Assembly (NCBI RefSeq): GCF_002217945.1
Contig: NZ_BCMG01000013.1
Location: 21,095-85,094 of the forward strand
Direction of reading: 5' to 3'
From: Secundilactobacillus silagei JCM 19001
GTDB taxonomy: Bacteria; Bacillota; Bacilli; Lactobacillales; Lactobacillaceae
DNA length: 64,000 nucleotides
Position 1 is the stretch's first letter. Each line of letters begins with the position of its first letter. Below, in pieces: positions 1-10,481 of this stretch. The translations under genes and the position numbers were made by a program. The notes below the pieces were generated by a model that was not told where the DNA came from, ran no database searches, and saw only the letters and a list, made by a program, of their open reading frames with translations.

Positions 1-30
1 GGAAAAAATAATCAGTTGAATGTAACGACA

Positions 31-60
31 AATATCCCCAGTTGCGACTAGGGATATTTT
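31..60 (+). terminator. Rho-independent terminator of the gene left of the window
   Basis: An 8-bp inverted repeat (arms 31-38 and 51-58) is followed by a T run. It probably ends a transcript entering from the left, so the next gene starts a new or read-through unit. Confidence 0.6.
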
Positions 61-90
61 ATTGTAATTTAAAGTGAGGTTGATGGCATA

Positions 91-918
91 ATGAAACAAG
101 CAATTTTTTTGGTCACGTCTTTGGCCGGCTTAAAAAAGCTGACTTTTAAGCAGAAAGTGCAGTCTTTAATGACTGATCAGGTTCAGGTGACCATTATCTT
201 GGCGATGATCCAATTCAATCATTATGAAGGCGCTCGTCGTTTGATGCACGACCTGTTTCCCGCAGAGCAGGTGGCCAAACTGAAGGTGGTGTCATTGGCC
301 AACTTAATGTCAGACGCACCCGGTATTGAAGTGACGGCTTCGGAACAGTTTAAAAGTGATTTTGAGACTCTGCCGGCCCACCGCTTTGAAGCCGCAGAAG
401 GGGTCACGGTGCGCTACATTAAAGATGGTGAAATTACCGCTGAGGTTAACGAAGACGTTAACCAGAAACCACTGTTAAAGACGCGGTTTGATAAGCATCA
501 GCCGGTTCAATCCGCGGTGTATGAAGCTGGTAGAGAATTTGGTATTTTAAGCTATGATGACGATAACAACTTGTCACAGGCGTTGTTGCTAAATCAGCAG
601 GGTCAATTAGTGACTCGCTTTATTCGGCACACACAGCCCGTTAATATCGCGTATACGATGGGTCGGACTTCCAAGCTGGTCTTCACAGAGATGGTTTCTG
701 AAACGGAAAAGGGCCATGTGAAGTATCAGGATTCAGAAGTACAGGCCTATTATGAAGTGGTGAGTTACCAAAACTACGACCGGTTTGACAGTGTCTATTC
801 ATTCTATGCTAGTGTACTGGAGCAGGTCGTTGCCGCTGATTCCGGTCTATTCATCGATCTCAATGACAATCCGAAATTGGCGCCATACTTACCGCAACAG
901 TTGATCTTTAATTACTAA
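91..918 (+). CDS. Unassigned protein upstream of a teichoic acid polymerase
   Basis: This 275-residue protein has no signal peptide or membrane segment that I can see, and I recognise no catalytic motif. It is mixed alpha/beta in character and rich in Gln, Asp and Tyr. It lies 15 bp upstream of a CDP-glycerol glycerophosphotransferase gene in the same direction, so the two are probably co-transcribed. Its middle and C-terminal parts loosely recall the accessory N-terminal regions attached to glycosyltransferases of poly(glycerol phosphate) teichoic acid clusters, but this is an impression, not a family assignment. The spacing from the only SD-like sequence (GTGAGG, 74-79) to the ATG is long. 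A role in wall polymer synthesis is inferred from position only. Confidence 0.6.
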   Translation: MKQAIFLVTSLAGLKKLTFKQKVQSLMTDQVQVTIILAMIQFNHYEGARRLMHDLFPAEQVAKLKVVSLANLMSDAPGIEVTASEQFKSDFETLPAHRFEAAEGVTVRYIKDGEITAEVNEDVNQKPLLKTRFDKHQPVQSAVYEAGREFGILSYDDDNNLSQALLLNQQGQLVTRFIRHTQPVNIAYTMGRTSKLVFTEMVSETEKGHVKYQDSEVQAYYEVVSYQNYDRFDSVYSFYASVLEQVVAADSGLFIDLNDNPKLAPYLPQQLIFNY

Positions 919-933
919 GGGGAGTCGTTACTC

Positions 934-2958
934 GTGCGTGCAATATTATCAGGGTTACACCAAAAAAAGAAAAAGCAAGAATTAGAATTTGAATTGATTG
1001 ACGTTCCCGGCTCTTTTGATAATCTGAGAGTCATGTTCTTGGAAAAGACCAGTCTCGCTTCCGTAACGGTACCAGTCCGTCGGATAGTTGATAATAACTT
1101 GATCCGGATTCAAATCGATCCGGACCAGCTGCAGTTTGACGCCTTTGGCCAAAGTGAGTTTGCCTGGCAGCTGTTTCTGGCGTTTAATACGGCGGATGAA
1201 CAGGTTATTTTACAGGTTGAATCTGAATATCTTAGTGACCGGCACCAGTTATCTTTGACTAGCTACTACCAAGTTAATTCTGATGCTGAGGGAATGGCGA
1301 CCTTTAACATTCATACGCAGCAGCCAGAAGACGAGTTTACGATCAACTCCGTTAACTTGACGAACGATACGTTAAGTATTACTGGTTATAATCGCCTCAA
1401 CGGCCAGCCAATCAAAAACCAAAAAATCATTTTAAAAACGCGTAACTTAGGGGCTAAATTAGCCTACCCAACAACCGCGGGGTCCCTTAAGACGCTGTTT
1501 ACAGCTAATATTCCACTGACTGATTTGCCGTCTGACTCCATTGAAGATCTGTTTGTTGAATATACGGTGGGGACGCAGCAAATTGAGCAGCGGGTGATTT
1601 TAGCCCGTTCACTTGAAGGTCAGATGACGCAGGCTGTCCTACCCGGTGGCAGGATGATTTTGATTGAGAAGAGCGTTAATAACGGGATTGTCATCAAAGA
1701 ATTCCCGGCACCGTCTTTGCTTAAGCGAGCGGGGGCACTGCCACAAAAATTGCAGGCAGTAGTCAACCTTGGCCGAACACTGCAAGATAAAGTTAATCTG
1801 CGGCGGATGCGCTGGTTATTTAAGTCAGGCCATCGCCCATATGAACAGCCAACCATCATCTTTGAAAGTTTTGGCGGCCGGCAAGTCAGTGATAGTCCAT
1901 ACGCGATTTATCGCTTGTTTGTGGAACTTTATCCGGGCTTTACCTTTGTTTGGTCCATTGACCGTTCACTCAAGAAGTTTTGTAAGCAAAACCAGATTCC
2001 CTACGTGGTTCGGCGGACTTCTAAGTGGGTCCGGACGTTAGAGAAGAGTTCGTATTGGATCAGTAACGCCCGCTTCCCAGCCTGGGTCAAAAAGCCCCGG
2101 TACGTGACCTATATTCAAACTTGGCATGGGACACCGTTGAAGAAATTAGGACTGGATATTGAAAATGTATCAATGCCTGGGACGACCACGACGAAGTACC
2201 ACGATAATTTTGTGAAGGAAGCTAACCGCTGGGATGCGTTGGTTTCACCTAACGATTATTCAACCCAGATTTTCCGGTCAGCGTTTGGGTTTAACAACCA
2301 AATTTTAAAGGTCGGGTATCCGCGAAATGATGAATTGATCAACTCGCATCCCGAAGATATCAAGGCGTTGAAGGAACAAATGGGTATTCCACTGGATAAA
2401 AAGGTGGTTTTGTACGCCCCGACTTATCGGGATAATCAGTTTGCTGAAAAGGGCAAGTACACCTTTGAATTACCGTTTAGTTTAGATGACTTCAGAAAAC
2501 AGTTCGGTGATGACACCGTGCTGATCTTACGGATGCACTATCTGATTGCCAACGCCATGGATATTAGTGACTACACGGATTTCGTTTATGATTTCTCCAG
2601 TCATCCTAATATCTCTGACCTGTATCTGGTTTCGGATATGCTGATCACTGATTACTCTTCAGTCTTCTTTGATTACGCCTACTTGAAACGGCCGATCCTC
2701 TTTTACCCATACGACTATCATTTGTATAAGGATGAGCTGCGTGGCTTCTATCTTGATTACGAAAAGGATCTGCCAGGACAAATTGCCAATAACGAAAAGG
2801 AACTGCTCGCGGGTATTACGGCTTGTCTCAAACAGCCTGATATGAGTGAAGACCCTAAATTTATGAAATTTTATAACCGATTCTGCTCGATCGATGATGG
2901 CTTAAGTTCACTTAAAGTTGTTAACTACGTTGTGCATCAGATTGAAAAGAACGGTTAA
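934..2958 (+). CDS. tagF: CDP-glycerol:glycerophosphate glycerophosphotransferase (TagF-like)
   Basis: The enzyme transfers glycerol phosphate from CDP-glycerol to build poly(glycerol phosphate) wall teichoic acid, at the inner face of the membrane. The C-terminal half (about residues 300-670) carries the family signatures: the TWHGTPLK histidine motif near residue 396 and [11 protein letters not shown] near residue 571. The first 280 or so residues form an extra beta-rich region that I cannot assign. The start is GTG with AAGGGGA (917-923) ahead of it. At 674 residues it is within the range of lactobacillal TagF proteins. The preceding gene is 15 bp away; the prfC reading frame follows directly. 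A different polymer (for example a decorated or ribitol-containing one) cannot be excluded. Confidence 0.85.
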   Translation: MRAILSGLHQKKKKQELEFELIDVPGSFDNLRVMFLEKTSLASVTVPVRRIVDNNLIRIQIDPDQLQFDAFGQSEFAWQLFLAFNTADEQVILQVESEYLSDRHQLSLTSYYQVNSDAEGMATFNIHTQQPEDEFTINSVNLTNDTLSITGYNRLNGQPIKNQKIILKTRNLGAKLAYPTTAGSLKTLFTANIPLTDLPSDSIEDLFVEYTVGTQQIEQRVILARSLEGQMTQAVLPGGRMILIEKSVNNGIVIKEFPAPSLLKRAGALPQKLQAVVNLGRTLQDKVNLRRMRWLFKSGHRPYEQPTIIFESFGGRQVSDSPYAIYRLFVELYPGFTFVWSIDRSLKKFCKQNQIPYVVRRTSKWVRTLEKSSYWISNARFPAWVKKPRYVTYIQTWHGTPLKKLGLDIENVSMPGTTTTKYHDNFVKEANRWDALVSPNDYSTQIFRSAFGFNNQILKVGYPRNDELINSHPEDIKALKEQMGIPLDKKVVLYAPTYRDNQFAEKGKYTFELPFSLDDFRKQFGDDTVLILRMHYLIANAMDISDYTDFVYDFSSHPNISDLYLVSDMLITDYSSVFFDYAYLKRPILFYPYDYHLYKDELRGFYLDYEKDLPGQIANNEKELLAGITACLKQPDMSEDPKFMKFYNRFCSIDDGLSSLKVVNYVVHQIEKNG

Positions 2959-2984
2959 TGTCAATTCTGGAAAGGAATAGTGCT

Positions 2985-4553
2985 ATGACATTATCACAAG
3001 ACGTGGCCAACCGGCGCACGTTTGCCATTATCTCTCACCCTGATGCCGGTAAGACGACCATTACTGAACAGTTACTGCTGTTTGGTGGTGTTGTCCGTCA
3101 AGCCGGAACCGTCAAGGCTAGAAAAAGCGGTAATTTTGCTAAGTCAGACTGGATGGAAATTGAACAGAAGCGTGGGATTTCCGTTACCAGTTCCGTAATG
3201 CAGTTTGACTACGAAGGTAAGCAAATCAATATTTTGGATACCCCTGGCCATGAGGATTTTTCTGAAGATACGTACCGGACCCTGATGGCGGTGGATTCTG
3301 CGGTCATGGTGATCGATTCTGCAAAGGGAATCGAACCGCAAACTAAAAAACTGTTTAAGATCTGTAAAATGCGGGGAATCCCGATTTTTACCTTCATGAA
3401 CAAGCTGGATCGCGATGGCCGCGACCCAATGGATCTGATCGCTGAACTGGAAGAAGTTCTGGGAATCGAAGGCTATCCAATGAACTGGCCGATTGGTATG
3501 GGAAAAGAATTAAAGGGTCTGTATGACCGTTACCATAACCGAGTTGCCCTCTTCCGCCCAGAAAGTGACGGGACCACCTATTTACCATTGGACGACAACG
3601 GTGACATTGACGACTCGCAGCCGTTAAAGACCGATTCCTGGTATGAAGATGCCCGGGATAACATGGAACTGATCGAAGACGCTGGTAATCAATTTAGTGA
3701 AGCCAAGATTGCCAGTGGGGATCAGACCCCCGTTTTCTTTGGCTCGGCCTTAGCTAACTTTGGGGTTAAAACCTTCCTGGAAACTTATTTGAAATTTGCA
3801 CCGCAGCCGGCTGCTCACCGGACTGAGGAAAATGATGACATCGAGCCAACGGACAACGAGTTCTCTGGCTTTGTGTTTAAGATTCAGGCGAACATGGACC
3901 CGAAGCACCGTGACCGGATCGCCTTTGTGCGGATCTGTTCCGGTTTATTCCAGCGTGGCATGGATGTCACATTGGGCCGGACAGGGCGCACGATGCGGTT
4001 ATCAAACGTCACGCAGTTCATGGCTGATACCCGTGAAAACGTGGAAACGGCGGTGGCTGGTGATATCATTGGCCTTTACGATACTGGTAACTATCAAATC
4101 GGCGATACCATTTATACCGGTAAGAAGAAGCTGCAGTTCGAAAAGTTGCCGCAGTTTACACCAGAACTGTTTGTGCGGGTAACGGCTAAGAACGTTATGA
4201 AGCAAAAGTCGTTTCATAAAGGTATCCAACAATTGGTTCAAGAAGGTGCCATTCAGCTATACACCTCGTATACGACTGGGGATTACATCTTGGGTGCGGT
4301 TGGTCAACTTCAATTTGAAGTGTTCCAGTTCCGCATGAAGAACGAATATAATTCCGATGTCATTATGGAACCCATGGGGCATAAGATTGCCCGGTGGATC
4401 GATTCAGATCAATTGGATGAACGGATGTCTTCCAGCCGAAACTTACTGGTCAAAGATTTAGCCGGTGACCCTCTGTTCCTGTTTGAAAATCAATTTGCCG
4501 AACGCTGGTTTACTGAGAAGTATCCCGACGTTAAGTTGGCTTCAAAACTGTAA
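2985..4553 (+). CDS. prfC: Peptide chain release factor 3 (RF3)
   Basis: RF3 is a GTPase that removes RF1/RF2 from the ribosome after termination. The G motifs are present: HPDAGKTT (residues 18-25), DTPGHEDF (about 85-92) and NKLD (139-142), followed by EF-Tu-like domain 2 and the RF3 C-terminal domain; 522 residues is the normal length. An in-frame ATG at 2958 overlaps the tagF stop codon, but the ATG at 2985 is preceded by GGAAAGG (2969-2975) at good spacing, so I chose it. The gene follows tagF closely and probably shares its transcript; a strong terminator follows. Confidence 0.95.
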   Translation: MTLSQDVANRRTFAIISHPDAGKTTITEQLLLFGGVVRQAGTVKARKSGNFAKSDWMEIEQKRGISVTSSVMQFDYEGKQINILDTPGHEDFSEDTYRTLMAVDSAVMVIDSAKGIEPQTKKLFKICKMRGIPIFTFMNKLDRDGRDPMDLIAELEEVLGIEGYPMNWPIGMGKELKGLYDRYHNRVALFRPESDGTTYLPLDDNGDIDDSQPLKTDSWYEDARDNMELIEDAGNQFSEAKIASGDQTPVFFGSALANFGVKTFLETYLKFAPQPAAHRTEENDDIEPTDNEFSGFVFKIQANMDPKHRDRIAFVRICSGLFQRGMDVTLGRTGRTMRLSNVTQFMADTRENVETAVAGDIIGLYDTGNYQIGDTIYTGKKKLQFEKLPQFTPELFVRVTAKNVMKQKSFHKGIQQLVQEGAIQLYTSYTTGDYILGAVGQLQFEVFQFRMKNEYNSDVIMEPMGHKIARWIDSDQLDERMSSSRNLLVKDLAGDPLFLFENQFAERWFTEKYPDVKLASKL

Positions 4554-4573
4554 AAACTCCGCAAATAAAAACG

Positions 4574-4620
4574 AAAAAACCTGATGAACAGTCACAATTG
4601 ACGTGTTCATCAGGTTTTTT
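4574..4620. terminator. Bidirectional terminator between prfC and nox
   Basis: Arms 4580-4590 and 4604-4614 form an 11-bp perfect stem, flanked by A and T runs, so it can act for both convergent genes. Confidence 0.85.
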
Positions 4621-4653
4621 GAGTCGTGATTAGAATTTATTTTTATTGAATAA

Positions 4654-6003
4654 CTAAGCTTTAGCCGAAGCGAGCTTTTCTTGCGCCGCTTGTCCGAGAA
4701 TGTTCAGATAGTTGAACGGCCGGTCAAAGTTTGGCTGAAATAACATGTCTACCATGGCAAGATCGTCGATGGTATTGTGGTTTTGAATGCAAACGGATAA
4801 GAGGTTGGCAGATTGCGAAATGTCGTACTTACTCATCAAAGCGCCACCTAAGATTTCACGAGTTTCTGGATTGAAGACCAGAGACATGGTTACGGGCAGG
4901 GTAGTCGGCATAAATTCTGGCCGGTAATTATCAGTGATGATCACCTGTTCAGCTTGAATGCCTTGTTCCTTGGCCGCTTCAGCCGTTAGCCCGGTTGAGC
5001 AAAGTGAGATCCCGTAAAGGGCTAAACCAGATGATGATTGCGTCCCCATGTACTTGACCGTTGGTTTTACTAAGTTTTTGCCCACTAAGATTCCTTGACG
5101 AACCGCGTTAGTTGCTAGCGGAATGTAGGCGTTTTTGCCGGTCGGATTATAGTGAACCGCTGCTGAGTCACCAGCGGCAAAGATGTCTGGATCGCTAGTT
5201 TGCATGTAATCGTTGGTAAGAATGGCGCCGTTTTTAGCCATGTCAACTTTACCAGCTAACAGACCGGTATTGGGTTTAAAACCAATGCAAAGCACGGCTA
5301 GATCAACGGTAATGGCTTCCTTATCAGTCGTGATCGTGACCGCATCAGCCGTTGTCTTAAAGCCCGCCACTTTTTGACCCAGGGCAAGCTTGACGCCGTG
5401 GTCGCGATAGGCATCTTCGATCTTGTCTGTAAAGGCACGGTCAAAGTATTTTGGCATGACCCGGTCTTGGGCATCAACCAACGTGACGTCGTGGCCCTTG
5501 AGTGAATAGGCTTCAGCTAATTCAGCGCCAATGTAGCCGGCCCCGATGACGGCGATCCGTTTCGCATCACCAGCACGGTGGAAGAGCTCTTGGGCATGTG
5601 CCCAGTTCTTGCAGAGCAGGACCTTATCGCTGTCGATACCCGGAATTGGTGGAATGACTGGCCAAGAGCCGGAAGTCATGACTAATTTATCATAACTGCT
5701 AGTCGTTGTTTCATGGGTTTCCAAGTCCTCAACGGTAATGGTATGGGCCTTGTTATCGATACTCTTCACGTTATGTTTCATCAAAACTGTTGCCCCGAGT
5801 TTTGATAATTCATCTGGACTGGAATAGAAGAGTCCCTGGGGATCTTTTACCTGGCCACCGAGATAAAGCGCGATTCCGCAAGATAAGAATGAAATGACGT
5901 CGTTTTTTTCGTAAACGGTCACCTCAGCATCCGGGTTCTCTGCTAAAATCTGCTTGGTGGCAAATGTGCCTGCGTGGGTACAGCCAATAACTGCAACTTT
6001 CAT
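4654..6003 (-). CDS. nox: FAD-dependent NADH oxidase (water-forming type)
   Basis: This flavoprotein of the pyridine nucleotide-disulfide oxidoreductase class II family probably reduces O2 to water with NADH, regenerating NAD+ in the cytoplasm. Seen: the FAD-binding N terminus with VIGCTHAG; the single redox cysteine at residue 42 in SFLSCGIALYLGG, the position used by NADH oxidases and peroxidases; an NADH-binding GAGYIGAELAE near residue 155; and the second FAD motif FAAGDSAAV near 278. The start is either of two adjacent ATGs; the second (6003) sits 7 nt after AAGGAGG and is preferred over the one at 6006. The closely related CoA-disulfide reductases and NADH peroxidases are alternatives. 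It is divergent from pepD with a cre-like site between. Confidence 0.88.
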   Translation of the reverse strand: MKVAVIGCTHAGTFATKQILAENPDAEVTVYEKNDVISFLSCGIALYLGGQVKDPQGLFYSSPDELSKLGATVLMKHNVKSIDNKAHTITVEDLETHETTTSSYDKLVMTSGSWPVIPPIPGIDSDKVLLCKNWAHAQELFHRAGDAKRIAVIGAGYIGAELAEAYSLKGHDVTLVDAQDRVMPKYFDRAFTDKIEDAYRDHGVKLALGQKVAGFKTTADAVTITTDKEAITVDLAVLCIGFKPNTGLLAGKVDMAKNGAILTNDYMQTSDPDIFAAGDSAAVHYNPTGKNAYIPLATNAVRQGILVGKNLVKPTVKYMGTQSSSGLALYGISLCSTGLTAEAAKEQGIQAEQVIITDNYRPEFMPTTLPVTMSLVFNPETREILGGALMSKYDISQSANLLSVCIQNHNTIDDLAMVDMLFQPNFDRPFNYLNILGQAAQEKLASAKA

Positions 6004-6055
6004 CATATTTCCTCCTTGGTAAAACGTTAAGCTAAAAAAGATTGCTTACAATTAT

Positions 6056-6083
6056 ATTTTACAGTCGCAGGATTAGTTGTCAA
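6056..6083 (-). promoter_or_regulatory. Promoter of nox
   Basis: On the minus strand there is a perfect TTGACA (6083-6078), a 16-bp spacer and TAAAAT (6061-6056). A TATAAT overlaps it at 6056-6051 but would need a 21-bp spacer. Confidence 0.6.
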
Positions 6084-6098
6084 GCATTTCACAAGAAA

Positions 6099-6114
6099 AT
6101 AGAAACCGCTTTCA
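6099..6114. promoter_or_regulatory. Candidate cre (CcpA) site between nox and pepD
   Basis: The sequence ATAGAAACCGCTTTCA matches the cre consensus WTGNAANCGNWNNCW apart from one position (A for G, or T, in the left arm, depending on register). It lies upstream of the nox -35 and upstream of the pepD -10 (TATACT, 6140-6145), so either gene could respond to carbon source through CcpA, whose gene is at 40.9 kb. Confidence 0.45.
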
Positions 6115-6176
6115 ATGTTTTCGAATGGTTAAATTGCGATATACTAATAACAGACAAAATTCAAAGGAGAAATCTA

Positions 6177-7595
6177 ATGACACATCTTTCAGCATGTACC
6201 TCAGTTTTAGTTGGTAAAAACGCTTCGATCGACGGTTCAGTAATGATCGCCAGAAATGACGATACGTTTTCACCGTTGACCCCGCAGCGCTTTTACATGC
6301 ACCAGCCAGAACAAGAAGGCAAGATCCTTCAATCGACGCAAAACGGGTTTCAGGCACCGCTGCCTAAAAATGCCGTTTGCTATCAAGCAACGCCTAACGT
6401 TGAAGTTAATAAAGTGGGCTTATATGAAGAAAGTGGAATCAATGCGCATAACGTGGCCATGAGTGCTACGGAAAGCGTCTACGGTAACCCGGCTGCCTTG
6501 GCCTTTGATCCATTGGTTGCTGATGGCATGGCGGAAGATACCATGCAAACCATGGTCTTACCCGTAATCACCAGCGCCCGTAACGGCGTTCAGGTGCTGG
6601 GCGACCTGATTAAAAAGTATGGCTCACCGGAAGGCAACGGCGTTTTGTTTGCTGATAAGGATGAAGCCTGGTATATGGAAATTGTGACCGGCCATCACTG
6701 GGTAGCTCAGCGGGTCCCTGATGATGCGTTTGTGATCACGGCTAATCAAGTGGCCATTCAATCGGTAGTGTTTGATGACCCCGATAACTTTATGTTTTCA
6801 GCAGGCATTCAGGACTTTGTTGCTGAGCACCATTTAAACCCAGATCAGACCGGCTGGAACTTCCGTCATATTTTTGGCACCAGTACGGAAAAGGACCGGC
6901 ATTATAATACGCCGCGAGTTTGGTATGGCCAACGTTTCCTGATGCCGGATGTGGAACAGTCGCCAACTTCTGCCGAATTGCCGTTTATTTGTCATGCAAA
7001 CCGTAAAATCAGCGTGGCGGATATCAGCTTTATCCTGGGATCACACTATAACGAAACCGACTATGATCCGTTAGGTAATGGACCGGCTGAATTAAAGACT
7101 AAGTTCCGGCCGATTGCGATGAACCGGACGCAAAATTCCCACGTGTTGCAGTTGCGAAATAACGTGCCTGAAGCACAATCCGCCATTACGTGGCTGAGCC
7201 TCGGGGTACCAGCATTCAGTCCTTACGTGCCATTCTTCGCTAACGCCAACGATACGGATCCTTCCTACGCGAACACGCCCGTTCACGCTGATCAGGAGAG
7301 TGCTTATTGGATGTACCGCAAGCTTTCCGTTTTAGTGGAATCCCACTACGCTGAATTTGTTCAGGATGACCGTGATTATTTGACCGCCAGTCTGGAACTG
7401 TTTGCGAAACACGTTGCCAAAACTGATCAAGTTGCCAGCAAATTAACTGGTGAAGAACTCACGACTTACCTGACGCAGCAAAATTATTTGATCGTCTCTG
7501 AAATGAAAGCCAGAACCACTAAACTGATGAACGATTTGTTTGAACATGGATTGGAACTTTCAAAATTAACGTTTAACATGGATGTTAACTTATAA
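6177..7595 (+). CDS. pepD: C69-family dipeptidase
   Basis: PepD-type dipeptidases hydrolyse a broad range of dipeptides in the cytoplasm. The protein starts MTHLSAC, and Cys7 is the expected N-terminal nucleophile that is exposed by self-processing; the following LVGKNASIDGSVMIARNDD matches the family start region. At 472 residues it has the usual length. The upstream in-frame extension to 6042 is rejected because AAAGGAG (6163-6169) lies 7 nt before the ATG at 6177. The gene stands alone with its own promoter (TATACT at 6140-6145; no good -35) and ends at a terminator. Lactobacilli often carry several pepD paralogues, so the exact substrate preference is not predictable. Confidence 0.92.
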   Translation: MTHLSACTSVLVGKNASIDGSVMIARNDDTFSPLTPQRFYMHQPEQEGKILQSTQNGFQAPLPKNAVCYQATPNVEVNKVGLYEESGINAHNVAMSATESVYGNPAALAFDPLVADGMAEDTMQTMVLPVITSARNGVQVLGDLIKKYGSPEGNGVLFADKDEAWYMEIVTGHHWVAQRVPDDAFVITANQVAIQSVVFDDPDNFMFSAGIQDFVAEHHLNPDQTGWNFRHIFGTSTEKDRHYNTPRVWYGQRFLMPDVEQSPTSAELPFICHANRKISVADISFILGSHYNETDYDPLGNGPAELKTKFRPIAMNRTQNSHVLQLRNNVPEAQSAITWLSLGVPAFSPYVPFFANANDTDPSYANTPVHADQESAYWMYRKLSVLVESHYAEFVQDDRDYLTASLELFAKHVAKTDQVASKLTGEELTTYLTQQNYLIVSEMKARTTKLMNDLFEHGLELSKLTFNMDVNL

Positions 7596-7603
7596 CATTA
7601 AAG

Positions 7604-7646
7604 ATACCGTCATTGCCGAAATTAAGTCGACAGTGGCGGTATTTTT
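7604..7646 (+). terminator. Terminator of pepD
   Basis: Arms 7604-7615 and 7631-7642 pair over about 12 bp with G-U wobbles, followed by TTTTT. Confidence 0.7.
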
Positions 7647-7791
7647 AATCTGGAATAGACTAAAGTTTAAATTCATAAAGAATTCTAATACTAATCATAA
7701 TTAATTCATGGTATCTCGGCAGTGCTTTCGATAAACTAAAGGTAGGAGAAACTGGCTGGCGCCCCAAAGCAACAAGAAAGGACTGCTGACT

Positions 7792-10437
7792 ATGACGAAG
7801 ACAAATGCTGAAAGAGACCGTCAGAAATTAGCGACGGCACTTAAAACCAATTTTACCAGCGGACTGAGCGCTGAACAGGTCAAGCAGCGGCAAACTGATG
7901 GCCGCAACGTGTTGCAGGAAGAAAAGCCACCAACCATTTTCCAAAAAATTTGGCGGCATTTGTCTGACGTTGCGTCACTGGTGCTGTTATTTGCGGTGGC
8001 GTTATCAACTTACCTGGCGATTGCCGCAAATGGTGGCTGGACGAAGACTATCGTGATCGGCAGTATTTTAGTGATCAACGTGCTGATCGGAATGTATCAG
8101 GAACATAGCGCAGAGAAATCTTTAGCGGCCTTAAAAAAGATGAATATCCATGAAGTTAACGTGTTGCGTGATGATCACACTCAGGTGGTCGATGCGGCTG
8201 ATTTAGTTGTCGGTGACGTTGTGTTGCTGTCAGGTGGTAATCAGGTTCCAGCCGATGGCTGTTTGATTGCAGCAACGGCATTACGAATTGATGAAGCGGT
8301 TTTGACGGGGGAAAGTGAACCGGTCAAAAAAACGGCCGAACCAGTGGCCGAAACAGCCGAAATCGGTGATCGTATCAACGAAGCCTTCTCTGGAACGGGC
8401 GTCACGCAGGGAACTGGTCAAATGGTCGTGACGGCCATTGGGATGGACACTGAGATCGGCAGTATTGCGGGCATGTTAAACCAGACTAAAGCGCGCATGA
8501 CGCCGTTGCAGAAACGGTTGAATCAACTCTCTGGTCGGTTAACGGCGGTTGCCGTGGTCGGTGGGATCATCATTACTATTTTGGGTCTCTTTTTCCAAGG
8601 GGAGCCACTAACGGATGCCTTAATGATCGGGGTGTCACTGGCCGTAGCGGCGGTGCCGGAAACCCTGCCTATTATTGTGACCATCAGCCTCTCTCATGGA
8701 GTTGGCGTAATGGCCAAACAGCACGTCATTATGCGACGGGTGGACGCGGTAGAGACCATTGGCGGCGTGAACGTGATTGCTTCTGATAAGACCGGGACGC
8801 TGACTCAAAATCAAATGACGGTGACCCAGGTTTGGGCTGCAACTGATTCAGCACCAAGTGTAGTGGGCAAGAACCCGCTTCAAGAGCAGACCCAATCGCT
8901 GATGCGGTTAATGGGGTTAGCCACCAATGCGACCCGGGAAAAGATTCAAGATGAGTGGATTGAAATCGGGGATTCCACTGAATTAGCCATCGTTCGCTGG
9001 CTGGCTACTGAGGGATTAACGCGCGCCGACTTTGAACAGCAGGCACCGCGGATCGCGGAAGACCCGTTTAATTCAACCAAGAAAACGATGGCTACCCTGC
9101 ATCAATTACCGGATGGCAGGGCGTTGCTGATCGTCAAGGGGGCGCTCGACCGGCTACCACTGAAACAGTCGGCTAAGGAACAGGCCAAAACCAGCCGGAT
9201 CCATGATCAGTTTGCTCACGATGCTTTGCGGGTGCTGGCCGTGGGCTACAAATACTTTGAGACGCTGCCAGAAGCGCCCATTGAAGAACTGCAGCGTGAT
9301 TTAACCTTTGCTGGGTTGATTGGGATGATCGATCCGCCACGGGAGACGGCTGTTGCCGCCGTTGCGCAGGCACGTGAAGCCGGTATTCGTACGGTGATGA
9401 TCACGGGTGATCACTTGGAAACCGCTAAGGCGATTGCCAAACAGATCGGTATTTTACGTCCGGGAGATCAGGTGGTGACGGGGGCGGCCCTTTCCCAGCT
9501 ATCTGATCAGGAACTGGCACAGCAAATTGAAAACATCAGTGTGTATGCCCGGGTATCGCCGGAAGATAAGATTCGGATCATTATGGCGTGGCAAAAACAG
9601 GGCGCTACGGTGGCCATGACTGGCGACGGCGTTAATGATGCGCCCGCCCTAAAGGCTGCGGATGTCGGGATTGCTATGGGCATTACTGGCACCGAAGTCT
9701 CAAAGAATGCCAGTGACATGATCTTAACGGATGATAACTTTGAAACCATCGTGGCAGCGGTTGCCACGGGACGCTCGGTTTATCAAAATATTTTGAAAGC
9801 CGTTGAGTTTTTGATCGGCGTCAATTTCGCGCAGATCTTTTTGATGATCTTTGCGGTTGGTATTGGCTGGGGCGCACCGCTGATTGCGGAACAGTTATTG
9901 CTGATCAACGTGTTAGCAGACGGGATTCCTGGCTTCTACCTCAGCCGCGAACCAGCGGAACCATTGAATATGAAACGGCCGCCGATCAGTCGGCAAACCA
10001 GTGTTTTCGCTGACGGATTAGGGCAACGGGTGGCGGTTCGGACGGGGACCTTTATTCTGCTGACGCTGGGAATTTACGGTCTGGGCCGTTTCGGACTAAC
10101 CAATAATGATCCAGCCGTTGGGATGACCATGCTGTTTTTCACCCTTGCGTTAGGATCCATGGTCGATATTTATCCGATCAAGCAACGTTCGCCACTGTCC
10201 TGGCAGGGAATTGCCAAAAATCCCGCGTTAAATGCTGGCGTGCTGTTAGCTGCTGGTCTGGTGGTCAGTACAGCGCTGATTCCGGGACTGCGTGAGGCCT
10301 TTCAGCTGGTGACGTTATCGGGGATCAATTGGCTGATCATTCTCATCGCCATCTTTATTCCTAGCGGTATCTTGGAACTCAATAAGCGACTGCAGCGAAC
10401 TAAGCTGAACCGGCCTGTTATTTTAGAAGAAGACTAA
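7792..10437 (+). CDS. P2-type cation-transporting ATPase (probably Ca2+ exporting)
   Basis: This 881-residue membrane pump has the full P-type layout: N-terminal cation-ATPase domain (about 15-70), TGES actuator loop near 172, phosphorylation motif DKTGTLT near 332, hinge TGDGVNDAP near 610, and about ten membrane segments. The M4 motif is VPETLP, close to the PEGLP of P2A/P2B pumps, and M6 has NVLADG, resembling the N...D calcium ligands of SERCA-like pumps. That makes Ca2+ (or Mn2+) export the best guess; Na+/K+ is less likely. It is monocistronic, with AAAGGA about 10 nt before the ATG. No metal-sensing riboswitch is evident in the 196-bp upstream gap. Confidence 0.88.
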   Translation: MTKTNAERDRQKLATALKTNFTSGLSAEQVKQRQTDGRNVLQEEKPPTIFQKIWRHLSDVASLVLLFAVALSTYLAIAANGGWTKTIVIGSILVINVLIGMYQEHSAEKSLAALKKMNIHEVNVLRDDHTQVVDAADLVVGDVVLLSGGNQVPADGCLIAATALRIDEAVLTGESEPVKKTAEPVAETAEIGDRINEAFSGTGVTQGTGQMVVTAIGMDTEIGSIAGMLNQTKARMTPLQKRLNQLSGRLTAVAVVGGIIITILGLFFQGEPLTDALMIGVSLAVAAVPETLPIIVTISLSHGVGVMAKQHVIMRRVDAVETIGGVNVIASDKTGTLTQNQMTVTQVWAATDSAPSVVGKNPLQEQTQSLMRLMGLATNATREKIQDEWIEIGDSTELAIVRWLATEGLTRADFEQQAPRIAEDPFNSTKKTMATLHQLPDGRALLIVKGALDRLPLKQSAKEQAKTSRIHDQFAHDALRVLAVGYKYFETLPEAPIEELQRDLTFAGLIGMIDPPRETAVAAVAQAREAGIRTVMITGDHLETAKAIAKQIGILRPGDQVVTGAALSQLSDQELAQQIENISVYARVSPEDKIRIIMAWQKQGATVAMTGDGVNDAPALKAADVGIAMGITGTEVSKNASDMILTDDNFETIVAAVATGRSVYQNILKAVEFLIGVNFAQIFLMIFAVGIGWGAPLIAEQLLLINVLADGIPGFYLSREPAEPLNMKRPPISRQTSVFADGLGQRVAVRTGTFILLTLGIYGLGRFGLTNNDPAVGMTMLFFTLALGSMVDIYPIKQRSPLSWQGIAKNPALNAGVLLAAGLVVSTALIPGLREAFQLVTLSGINWLIILIAIFIPSGILELNKRLQRTKLNRPVILEED

Positions 10438-10478
10438 AAAAACAACCTCGATTGTTAGCTGACAATCGGGGTTGTTTT
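10436..10478. terminator. Bidirectional terminator between ATPase and hypothetical gene
   Basis: A 15-bp stem (10441-10455 with 10462-10476, one G-U pair) is flanked by A and T runs on both sides and sits between convergent genes. Confidence 0.85.
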
Positions 10479-10481
10479 AGG

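Noticed and set aside
3796..4182. 128-codon frame within prfC
   Set aside because: Out-of-frame shadow in a well-conserved gene.
7647..7791. Possible metal riboswitch before the P-type ATPase
   Set aside because: The gap is short and shows no recognisable M-box, yybP-ykoY or similar core.
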